This document shows, piece after piece, positions 1-5,882 of a stretch of 6,657 bases of DNA (positions within the stretch are counted from its first letter, which is position 1; each line of letters begins with the position of its first letter). Position numbers and translations under genes: made by a program. The stretch is from an uncultured Pseudomonadota bacterium (GTDB lineage: Bacteria; Pseudomonadota; Gammaproteobacteria; Burkholderiales; Eutrophovitaceae). The DNA lies in contig CAJXPC010000099.1 in assembly GCA_913057845.1 (NCBI GenBank), forward strand, positions 1 through 6,657, written 5' to 3'. Below the pieces are notes generated by a model that saw only the letters and a list, made by a program, of their open reading frames with translations, had not been told where the DNA came from and made no database searches.

Positions 1-48
1 CGAGATGTAGAGAGGTCTCGTGGGCTCGGAGATGTGTATAAGAGACAG
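1..48. other. Nextera/Illumina P7-side adapter contamination (not biological)
   Basis: Bases 15-48 match the Nextera Read 2 transposase adapter, and 30-48 are the 19-bp Tn5 mosaic end. In front of it lie CGAGAT (1-6), the end of the P7 oligo, and the 8-mer GTAGAGAG (7-14), which from memory is the reverse complement of Nextera index N707. The order P7 tail, index, Read 2 adapter, insert is exactly that of a tagmentation library molecule, so genomic sequence begins at about base 49. The sequence is recognised from memory, but the match is long and contiguous. Confidence 0.98.
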
Positions 49-707
49 CAGTAAGAGATTGGCCTAAATCTCTCTTTACGAACATATTGGCTATCAATAA
101 TGCGTGGCTAGTCCGCCCCGATTGGGATGCCGCTATTTATGCCTGGGATTTTCCTCTGAAAAACCGTCCGACTCCACAAAACAATCAACAGGTGATAGAA
201 GAGGATTCGTTCGTTCCGGTACAAAATAACTATGGCGGGTTTGTCTATTCCGGCGGCACCATGGCATTTACCGCCGGATACTTCGCTCTAGGACATTACA
301 AACCCAAAGTACTTGCGTTCATGGGTTGTGACATGGTCTACACCAAAACAAAAAATACACATTTTTATGGTAGCGGCACTGCCGATCCGCTCCGTGATGA
401 CGTCACTTTACGTGACCTTGAGGCAAAATCCGTGCGACTACAAGCCATGGGGGCGCGGCAAGGTTGTGCCGTGGTGAATTTATCTAAGGATCCATCACGT
501 CTAAGATTTCCTCGCGCCGCGCTGAATAGCATCGCGCAAGAAAAACCTAATTCCTTTAATGAAGAACTCATTACACAAGCGCTTGAGCTAGAGCAAAACC
601 TGGGCTACTACGTACCATCAGGTCGCTACTGGGAGAAAGAGAGTCGCTTCAATAGCAGCGAAATTGATGCACTAGACGCACTTTGGCGTCGGACCACTCT
701 TGGATAA
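49..707 (+). CDS. Partial hypothetical protein, 3' end only; possible sugar-/nucleotide-binding (DUF115/glycosyltransferase-like) fold
   Basis: The reading frame is open from the first genomic base (first full codon GTA at 51) to TAA at 705-707, about 218 codons. The first possible start is a TTG at 87 with no ribosome binding site. In-frame residues before it (WPKSLFTNILAINNAW) read as ordinary protein, so this is the C-terminal part of a longer gene cut by the adapter. Visible features are an NNAW...PDWD segment near the start, a Gly-rich stretch GGFVYSGGTMAF, a hydrophobic strand VLAFMGCDMVY followed by THFYGSG.ADPLRDD, and a C-terminal Trp/Arg-rich tail. The helix-strand-GCD pattern is reminiscent of DUF115/MptE-like or sialyltransferase-like Rossmann proteins, but I cannot assign a family with certainty. 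No signal peptide or membrane helix lies in the visible part. It converges on the neighbouring minus-strand gene with a 39-nt gap and no clear terminator hairpin. Confidence 0.8.
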
Positions 708-746
708 ATCAGCTAGCGCACAAACGAACGAGAACTTAAAAATTTA

Positions 747-1064
747 TTAGTCCGACTTACCATCCATATTTTCAATTTCAGCGCTCCGCTCAGCCATAGC
801 GTCAACAGCACACGTTACGTTATTGCATCGACTTAACACGTTGTTATACCAGTCAGTTTGAGACTGCTGCAATAACTTCATATCAACGCCCCGGCGCATC
901 GCTAGATTATAGGAAAATGCCAAATCTTCTTGCGAAACCGAAGCGCGACTGCTCGTACAGATCAATCGCTCGACGCCTCCTGTAGGATTGCTGCAATTAA
1001 TAGCGGCATGCGCGCCCCCGCCAAAAGAGAAAACAAAAAAACAGGATAAAAAGAGAAACTTCAT
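747..1064 (-). CDS. Small secreted LprI-like (DUF1311-type) protein
   Basis: A 105-residue protein with a signal peptide: Lys2, a hydrophobic core at about 3-16, and an AHA-A cleavage site near residues 18-21. The mature part has the DUF1311/LprI N-terminal pattern. A first Cys pair (C24, C36) sits in the form 'NCSNP...VERLIC'. An E/D-LA-xx-Y helix follows (47-54), then a Q..W motif (Q69, W72), a second Cys pair (C80, C85) and a closing acidic helix. The four mature cysteines probably form two disulfides in the periplasm. Family members include the mycobacterial lysozyme inhibitor LprI, but most have no proven role, so inhibition of lysozyme is not implied here. ATG at 1064 is supported by GGGAG at 1071-1075 with a 6-nt spacer. 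It lies 41 nt after the ComB-like gene on the same strand, so it could be co-transcribed, although its secreted nature does not fit the cytoplasmic pathway upstream. C8 lies too early for a convincing lipobox. Confidence 0.85.
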   Translation of the reverse strand: MKFLFLSCFFVFSFGGGAHAAINCSNPTGGVERLICTSSRASVSQEDLAFSYNLAMRRGVDMKLLQQSQTDWYNNVLSRCNNVTCAVDAMAERSAEIENMDGKSD

Positions 1065-1105
1065 TATTAACTCCCAAAAAAATGAGTTACATGTGGCCGC
1101 ACGCC

Positions 1106-1858
1106 TTAAACAGGTTTGACCACTCCACCAAAAACCTTAGGGATAGTCTGATGTGTGCTGAGATTTGCCGCAAACCGAACTTCTTCTTCCATCCCACGCT
1201 CAACCATCAAACGTCCAACACGGGATCTGAGCAAAGATTTCACAGAAGGTTCAGATTTAAATATCATGCGCGCCGCCTCTGCTGTATCAGAAAAAGCATC
1301 ATGGCCCACATTCTGCATACGGGCCTTTAATAAATCAACAAAGTAACCCGCACCAAAAGCATCCTCAAGATTTGGATTACCCATCGATCCAGAGCACACG
1401 ACCAGAATGGTTTTTCCAGGGTATGAAGTCAACACATGATCAACCAACGCCTCGGCGTTAATTAGCGCTCCCACGAAGACTTGGTCTGCCGCGGCTGCCT
1501 GCCTGAGCGCAACCGTTCCGTTAGTTGTCGAGTATATTAATGTCTTATCGAATAGCGGTTCCTCAGCCAGCCTTAACGGCGCAGGATGTAAAAATCCCGG
1601 CAACGTCTCTCCATACAATTCACCAGCCAATAAATGCGCTTCCTCATCATAATTCTGAGCCACCTCTCGAGCAGAGCTCTCATTCAAAGTGGGGATTACT
1701 TCTTTAGCGCCAGAATGCACCGCATGAATAATTGTAGTGGTCGCAAATAAAACATCGAGCACAATGGCAACTTTACCCTCAAGTCGCTCATGATCAAGAT
1801 CCTCCCTTTTGAATAGAACATGCACCTTATGTTTAAAGTGGTTAACTTCCTGAATCAT
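1106..1858 (-). CDS. 2-phosphosulfolactate phosphatase (ComB) family protein, divergent
   Basis: A 250-residue protein, about the usual ComB length. Family landmarks in order: the N-terminal strand and motif VLDVLFATTTI (33-43), AGELYGETLPGF (78-89), STTNGTVAL (110-118), VFVGALINAEAL (127-138), and CSGSMGNPNLEDAFGAG (155-171). The family is named for the Mg-dependent phosphatase that makes sulfolactate in coenzyme M synthesis. Many bacterial members occur in organisms without coenzyme M, and their substrates are unknown. Here the usual Arg of the 'DVLRAT' motif is Phe38, which argues against assuming the classic substrate. The ATG at 1858 overlaps the MaoC stop as ATGA (1855-1858), with AAGG at 1866-1869 seven nt upstream, so translation is probably coupled to the hydratase gene. 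It is predicted to be cytoplasmic. Membership of the family is clear; the reaction is not. Its place in an acyl-CoA oxidation operon is the oddest point of the window. Confidence 0.88.
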   Translation of the reverse strand: MIQEVNHFKHKVHVLFKREDLDHERLEGKVAIVLDVLFATTTIIHAVHSGAKEVIPTLNESSAREVAQNYDEEAHLLAGELYGETLPGFLHPAPLRLAEEPLFDKTLIYSTTNGTVALRQAAAADQVFVGALINAEALVDHVLTSYPGKTILVVCSGSMGNPNLEDAFGAGYFVDLLKARMQNVGHDAFSDTAEAARMIFKSEPSVKSLLRSRVGRLMVERGMEEEVRFAANLSTHQTIPKVFGGVVKPV

Positions 1859-2319
1859 TGACTTACCTTTCGCCTTAAAAAGAAATTAACACCCGTCATA
1901 GACATAACTAGCTCACCATTTTGGTTTTCAACTTCCCAAAACGTTTTCACAATCCCACGGTCAGGTTTAGAACCGGAAGGCCGAGTCTCAATGACAGTGC
2001 GATAGGCGGTTAAAACATCACCCGGATACACTGGGTGGGGCCACTTCACTCCCTCAATACCCGGTGACCCCAAGCTCGTCGAGTTAAGCAAATATGAGTC
2101 ACACATGAGTCGCATGACCATGGCGCAAGTATGCCAACCGCTTGCAATAATCCCGCCATAGATCGAATGCTTAGCCTGCTCCTGATTGATGTGGAATGGC
2201 TGAGGGTCGTAACGACTAGCAAACTCGAGAACTTCATTCAGATCGACCGTGACCAGCCCCATTGACTCTCGACTGCCAGGGACAAAGTCCTCCCAATATA
2301 ATTTCTTTTCAACACTCAT
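1855..2319 (-). CDS. MaoC family dehydratase (enoyl-CoA hydratase 2 type)
   Basis: A 154-residue single hot-dog domain protein, the normal size for a one-domain MaoC hydratase. The hydratase 2 signature lies at FASRYDPQPFHIN (33-45), with the expected catalytic pair D38 and H43, followed by the family's GGIIASGWHT stretch (55-64) and a VYPGD turn. The likely reaction is addition of water to a 2-enoyl-CoA, giving a 3-hydroxyacyl-CoA; characterised hydratase 2 enzymes make the (R) isomer. The ATG at 2319 is chosen because the product then begins MSVEKKLYWEDF, like relatives. A GTG two codons upstream (2325), preceded by a weak GAG at 6-nt spacing, is a possible alternative. It sits about 40 nt downstream of the 3-hydroxyacyl-CoA dehydrogenase gene and overlaps the ComB-like gene by 4 nt. 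The role fits the second step of the beta-oxidation module encoded here; the substrate chain is unknown. Confidence 0.92.
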   Translation of the reverse strand: MSVEKKLYWEDFVPGSRESMGLVTVDLNEVLEFASRYDPQPFHINQEQAKHSIYGGIIASGWHTCAMVMRLMCDSYLLNSTSLGSPGIEGVKWPHPVYPGDVLTAYRTVIETRPSGSKPDRGIVKTFWEVENQNGELVMSMTGVNFFLRRKVSQ

Positions 2320-2358
2320 ATTCACACTATAAACTCATGTTAACGGCGCGAGACGTTA

Positions 2359-3207
2359 CTACTTATACCAACCTCGACCAGATTTCTTTCCGTTATAACC
2401 AGCACCAACCATTTGTTTCATAATTGGCCTGGGCTTAAAACGATCACCATAGGCTTCGCATAAGATTTCCTGCACTTGCAGGGATAGACTGATTTGTGTC
2501 GCATCCATCAATTGGAAGGGTCCAATGGGGTGCCCAAGACCGAGGCGGCATGCGACATCTATATCTTCAGGAGATGCGACTCCTTCTTCGACCAATCGCG
2601 TCGCTTCAATCATCATTGCGTGAAGCAGCCGATTCACCGCAAAACCGACGACATCTTTAACTTCAATGGGTGTTTTCCCAATTTCTCGGCATGCGTTCAT
2701 CATCTGATCAACAATCAATGGATCAGTATCTAAACCTGGAATAACCTCGACCAACTTCATTCGAGACACCGGTGAAAAAAAGTGGGTGCCAATAAATCGT
2801 GACCTACGAGCCTCTGAAACTTTAGACGCTAGCGTCGTAATTGAGATGCTAGAGGTATTGCTAGCCAGCACACAATCATTGGAAACAAGTCGATCCAAAT
2901 CAGAAAACACGCTCGCCTTAACCTTCTCATCTTCAAACACTGCCTCAACAACCAAATCACAATCAGAGTAATTGTCCAGTGCTGCGCAGCGTTCAATACG
3001 AGGCAAGACGACATCAATCACGTCGGGCTCATAAAGCCCCCGGTCAACACCCTTGTGCAGCACCCGCTCTAACCGCGTCATAGCCTGGTCAAGAAACGTC
3101 GGATTCGCATCATGCAATTTCACTCTTCGGCCTGCCAGTGCGAATACGAGTGCGATCTCTGATCCCATTAGACCTGAACCAACTACACCTACCGTTTTAA
3201 ATATCAT
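2359..3207 (-). CDS. 3-hydroxyacyl-CoA dehydrogenase (NAD-dependent, 3-hydroxybutyryl-CoA dehydrogenase type)
   Basis: 282 residues, full length for the stand-alone short-chain L-3-hydroxyacyl-CoA dehydrogenase/Hbd family. The N-terminal Rossmann domain has G10-S-G12-L-M-G15 and an acidic residue at the end of strand 2 (D33), which points to NAD rather than NADP. The catalytic set is intact: S119 within NTSS (117-120), H142 in GTHFFSPV, E154 in KLVEVIP, and N192 in VGFAVNRLL. The C-terminal helical dimerisation domain (about 187-282) ends in the usual GYNGKKSGRGWYK. It would oxidise a 3-hydroxyacyl-CoA to the 3-oxoacyl-CoA in the cytoplasm, the third step of beta-oxidation. ATG at 3207 has AGGA at 3215-3218 with 7-nt spacing. 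It lies 30 nt after the small acyl-CoA dehydrogenase gene, consistent with one transcript. Chain length and any branching of the substrate cannot be read from sequence. Confidence 0.95.
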   Translation of the reverse strand: MIFKTVGVVGSGLMGSEIALVFALAGRRVKLHDANPTFLDQAMTRLERVLHKGVDRGLYEPDVIDVVLPRIERCAALDNYSDCDLVVEAVFEDEKVKASVFSDLDRLVSNDCVLASNTSSISITTLASKVSEARRSRFIGTHFFSPVSRMKLVEVIPGLDTDPLIVDQMMNACREIGKTPIEVKDVVGFAVNRLLHAMMIEATRLVEEGVASPEDIDVACRLGLGHPIGPFQLMDATQISLSLQVQEILCEAYGDRFKPRPIMKQMVGAGYNGKKSGRGWYK

Positions 3208-3237
3208 TTAAGAATCCTAAAAGTTTGGGGAGACGAA

Positions 3238-4428
3238 TCAGATTTGTTTCCATCGCTTTTTAGGAGAAACGAATACAGTCTTTTCGGAACCTTGATCCTC
3301 AGCATTTGCAAACCGAAGCCTTTGAAATCGCTCTCCACCGAACATCAGTTCAATTGCCAATAATCTTTTTACAAAATCTGCCAGAGGCAGCTCCTGCGTC
3401 ATCCCCATCCCGCCATGGAGCTGAATTGCCTCTTGCGCAACAAGACGACCAGCACGGTTTGTCAGCGCCTTTGCCGCCGAAACAGCTCTAACTCTTTCGT
3501 ACGGGTTGTCACTCCAAGCCTTCGCTGCTGCATTCATCACCAAAGACCGAACCTCTTCTATATTGATAAACATATCAACAGCTCGGTGTTGAAGCACTTG
3601 AAACTGGGACAGCGCCGATCCAAATTGCTTTCTGGTCCGTAGATACTCCATTGTCATTTCGTGGACAACTTCCATAATCCCTAATGCTTCAGCACAAATG
3701 GCTGCTGTCGCTCGATCATTAACACAATCAATAGCCGATTGACCCTGATCAATTGTTCCCAAAACAGATTCAGGGCCGACCTCAACATCATTTAATTGGA
3801 TATCCAAAACTCGACTACCATCGATCAATGGATATGCTTTGCCGCTTATGCTCTCATCTAACGATTCGACAATAAACAGCGTAACGCCTGCGTTCTGATC
3901 ATTACTCTCTCTAGTTCTGGCTGAGATAATGAAACGATCCGCTGTCGCGCCCCCAAGAATTAATTTCTTCTCTCCTTTGAGCACCCAATTGTTGCCAGAC
4001 TGGGTTGCTGTTGTGCGGAGTAACTCTCCACCCTCGTCGTTCAATTGTTCAGCATGGGCGAAGGCCAACTTACCCTCTCCTGCTACGAGCTCTGGGATTA
4101 ACACTTTTTTCTGAAATTCAGAGCCACAGAGATCAACCAACCCACCAGCCAAGATCACGGAGGATAAATAAGGCTCGAGAACCAAATGTTTACCCAGGTG
4201 CTGCATGATAATCATCGCTTCAACGCCTGCCCCGCCCAGCCCTCCACTGCCTTCTGAGATAGGAACACCAAGGGCCCCCATAGTTGCAAGACCTGCCCAA
4301 ACATGCTCGGAGTGAGCCTCTTTGGATTCGACCATCTTTCTTCTTGCATCAAGAGAAAAGTTTTTCTCAAGAAAACGGTCTAACCCATCCTTGAACAGCG
4401 TCTGTTCATCCGTAAATGTAAACCTCAT
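3238..4428 (-). CDS. Acyl-CoA dehydrogenase, small (PimD-like) subunit
   Basis: 396 residues with the three acyl-CoA dehydrogenase domains: N-terminal helices (about 1-118), beta domain (about 120-225; LAFAHAEQ at 121-128, NNWVLKGEKKLILGG at 146-160) and C-terminal helices. FAD-site features are present: YLRTRKQFGS (262-271) and QLHGGMGMTQELPL (336-349). It resembles PimD, the small subunit of pimeloyl-CoA dehydrogenase. Key point: neither catalytic Glu position holds Glu. The loop equivalent to YEGT of medium-chain enzymes reads MFGGER (362-367), and the helix position used by isovaleryl-CoA dehydrogenase is Asp238 or Ala240, depending on alignment. This suggests a structural or FAD-binding partner subunit. 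About 20 residues beyond the usual end form a basic tail (SPKKRWKQI). ATG at 4428 has AGGA at 4437-4440, 8 nt away. It follows the large subunit by 61 nt, supporting a heteromeric enzyme. Confidence 0.92.
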   Translation of the reverse strand: MRFTFTDEQTLFKDGLDRFLEKNFSLDARRKMVESKEAHSEHVWAGLATMGALGVPISEGSGGLGGAGVEAMIIMQHLGKHLVLEPYLSSVILAGGLVDLCGSEFQKKVLIPELVAGEGKLAFAHAEQLNDEGGELLRTTATQSGNNWVLKGEKKLILGGATADRFIISARTRESNDQNAGVTLFIVESLDESISGKAYPLIDGSRVLDIQLNDVEVGPESVLGTIDQGQSAIDCVNDRATAAICAEALGIMEVVHEMTMEYLRTRKQFGSALSQFQVLQHRAVDMFINIEEVRSLVMNAAAKAWSDNPYERVRAVSAAKALTNRAGRLVAQEAIQLHGGMGMTQELPLADFVKRLLAIELMFGGERFQRLRFANAEDQGSEKTVFVSPKKRWKQI

Positions 4429-4489
4429 GTACTTAGTCCTAAGATTGAATTTTATTAAATCACCACATATTCAAAAACTCACACGAGCA

Positions 4490-5686
4490 TCAGAGCCCTA
4501 AAACTCGTTGTGCAATGATGTTTCGTTGTATCTCATTGGTTCCCCCATAAATTGAGGTCTTCCGAGTATTTAAGTACCGTGCGGCAAGCGGCGCCGCATG
4601 AAGCGCGCCCGGAGTCTCACCCATCCAATGATCGCCCCAAGCCATTGGCAAGTGCGGCAACGCCGACTGGCCCACAACTTCAAGTTGGAGCTCAGTGAGT
4701 CTTTGCTGGATTTCAGTACCGCGAATTTTCAAAATTGATGCCTCTGGTCCAGGCTCCCGGCCAGAAACCTCACCTGCAGCCACTCTCAAAACAGTCATTT
4801 CTAAAGCTAGGAGATCGATCTCTAACTCCGCAATACGATCCGATAAAACCGGATCTTCTTTCACTGGCTTTCCATGATAATGATGTATCGATGCAAGATG
4901 CTTGAGATAAGCCAACTCTCTCTTCGAAACCCCTACTCCAGCAATTGCGGTTCGCTCATGAGAGAGTAAAAACTTTCCAATCGACCATCCCTTACCCTCT
5001 TCGCCGACCAAATTCTCAACTGGAACTTCCACATCCTGAAACCAAACTTCGTTGACTTCATGCTCACCGTCTAGGGTCAAGATTGGCCTAACCTCAACAC
5101 CTGGCGAGTTCATATCACAGAGCAACATGGAGATGCCCTCTTGCTTGCGAGTGCCCGACCCTGTGCGCACTAAACAAAATATCTTGTCAGCCCATTGAGC
5201 ATGGGTTGTCCACGTTTTCTGACCATTGACAACATAAGACTCGCCTTTTCGTTCCGCTCGGGTATTTAAAGACGCTAAATCAGAACCTGAACCAGGCTCG
5301 GAATATCCCTGACACCACCATTCCTCGCCTGAAAGCATTTTGGGTAAATAAGTATTTTGTTGCGCCTCAGTGCCGTGGGCCATAAGCACTGCCCCGATCA
5401 TACCTATACCAAAAGGCGATAACCGAGGAGCGCCAAGGGCTGACGACTCCACATCGAATATATGTCGATAAACAGAGTTCCAATCGCAGCCGCCAAATCG
5501 TTTGGGCCAACTGGGTGCTATCCACCCTTTTTCGTATAGCGCCACATGCCATCGAAGCACATCATCTTTGCCGATACGTTTATGTTCTAAAACTTTCCGC
5601 GAGACATCGCTAGGCAAGTGTTTAGAGACAAAATCTCGTACTTCTTCCGAAAAGGAAATCTCTTCTTGAGTAAAATTAATATCCAT
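4490..5686 (-). CDS. Acyl-CoA dehydrogenase, large (PimC-like) subunit
   Basis: 398 residues from ATG 5686. That start gives MDINFTQEE, the usual beginning of PimC-like proteins; a TTG four codons upstream (5698) is less likely. Neither has a clear ribosome binding site. The acyl-CoA dehydrogenase fold is complete. The N-terminal helical domain carries KGWIAPSWPKRFGG, the beta domain carries the flavin signature GYSEPGSGSD (127-136) and VNGQKTWTT (153-161), and the C-terminal domain ends IYGGTNEIQRNII (379-391). The YEGT catalytic Glu of medium-chain enzymes is Gly381, but Glu244 in SHERTAIAG lies where isovaleryl-CoA dehydrogenase has its catalytic base. With the partner gene lacking both, the likely enzyme is a heteromer with the active base in this subunit. 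It would introduce the 2,3 double bond in an acyl-CoA and pass electrons to ETF. Relatives act on pimeloyl-CoA and other long or bulky substrates; the exact one is unknown. It is the first gene of the apparent operon. Confidence 0.93.
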   Translation of the reverse strand: MDINFTQEEISFSEEVRDFVSKHLPSDVSRKVLEHKRIGKDDVLRWHVALYEKGWIAPSWPKRFGGCDWNSVYRHIFDVESSALGAPRLSPFGIGMIGAVLMAHGTEAQQNTYLPKMLSGEEWWCQGYSEPGSGSDLASLNTRAERKGESYVVNGQKTWTTHAQWADKIFCLVRTGSGTRKQEGISMLLCDMNSPGVEVRPILTLDGEHEVNEVWFQDVEVPVENLVGEEGKGWSIGKFLLSHERTAIAGVGVSKRELAYLKHLASIHHYHGKPVKEDPVLSDRIAELEIDLLALEMTVLRVAAGEVSGREPGPEASILKIRGTEIQQRLTELQLEVVGQSALPHLPMAWGDHWMGETPGALHAAPLAARYLNTRKTSIYGGTNEIQRNIIAQRVLGL

Positions 5687-5721
5687 ATACAAATACAATT
5701 GGGTTTATTTAAGAATTGAAG

Positions 5722-5740
5722 CGAGAATAAGTGATTCTCG
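5722..5740. promoter_or_regulatory. Perfect 7-bp inverted repeat, candidate operator
   Basis: CGAGAAT, a 5-nt spacer (AAGTG), then ATTCTCG. The whole site is 19 bp and ends 36 nt before the ATG of the large acyl-CoA dehydrogenase subunit. Size and place suit a dimeric repressor of the TetR or similar kind. It could equally form a small hairpin in the 5' leader of the operon transcript. No regulator is assigned. Confidence 0.4.
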
Positions 5741-5795
5741 AGCCTCCCGCAAATCAGCCTCATAAAATTAATGCGGGTGTGACTTTAAACATCTA

Positions 5796-5834
5796 TGATA
5801 GTTTTAATAAATATTAAATGATTTTGAACTATCA
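5796..5834. promoter_or_regulatory. Long-spaced 8-bp inverted repeat around an AT-rich palindrome
   Basis: TGATAGTT (5796-5803) and AACTATCA (5827-5834) are perfect inverted copies separated by 23 nt. Nested between them is TTTAATA-AA-TATTAAA (5803-5818), another near-perfect palindrome. The site lies about 50-85 nt upstream of the aminotransferase start. It could be a regulator site over its promoter. Its low complexity means chance cannot be excluded. Confidence 0.35.
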
Positions 5835-5868
5835 AACTGCTTACAAATAGCACCATTGCCATTTATCC

Positions 5869-5874
5869 GAGGAG
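5869..5874 (+). promoter_or_regulatory. Ribosome binding site of the aminotransferase
   Basis: GAGGAG lies 8 nt before ATG 5883. It fixes that start rather than the internal in-frame ATG at 5934, and is the strongest ribosome binding site in the window. Confidence 0.8.
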
Positions 5875-5882
5875 TGCTGGCC

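Larger units (their letters stand above)
5687..5882. promoter_or_regulatory. Divergent intergenic control region
   Basis: The largest non-coding gap of the window, between the start codons of the minus-strand acyl-CoA dehydrogenase operon and the plus-strand aminotransferase. It is A/T-rich and must hold at least the aminotransferase promoter and probably that of the operon. TATGAT at 5794-5799 is a possible plus-strand -10 element but has no good -35 partner, so no promoter is called firmly. Two inverted repeats inside it are listed separately. No regulator gene is in the window. Confidence 0.6.

Noticed and set aside
87..89. TTG at 87 as the start of the leftmost gene
   Set aside because: No ribosome binding site, and the coding sequence continues in frame upstream to the adapter junction, so the gene is simply cut.
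708..746. Possible bidirectional terminator between the convergent genes
   Set aside because: The gap has A/T runs but no convincing GC-rich stem.
1082..1707. Plus-strand open frames opposite the ComB-like gene (1082-1330, 1155-1346, 1525-1707)
   Set aside because: They are antisense to a gene with clear family motifs, have no ribosome binding sites and give low-complexity, unrecognisable translations.
1106..1858. Coenzyme M or sulfonate metabolism as the theme of the locus
   Set aside because: Only one ComB-family member supports it, and it has an altered motif. No ComA, ComC, sulfonate lyase or transporter is present.
2494..4208. Several 60-80 codon plus-strand frames opposite the hydroxyacyl-CoA and acyl-CoA dehydrogenase genes
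   Set aside because: They are shadows of well-supported minus-strand genes, with no independent coding signs.
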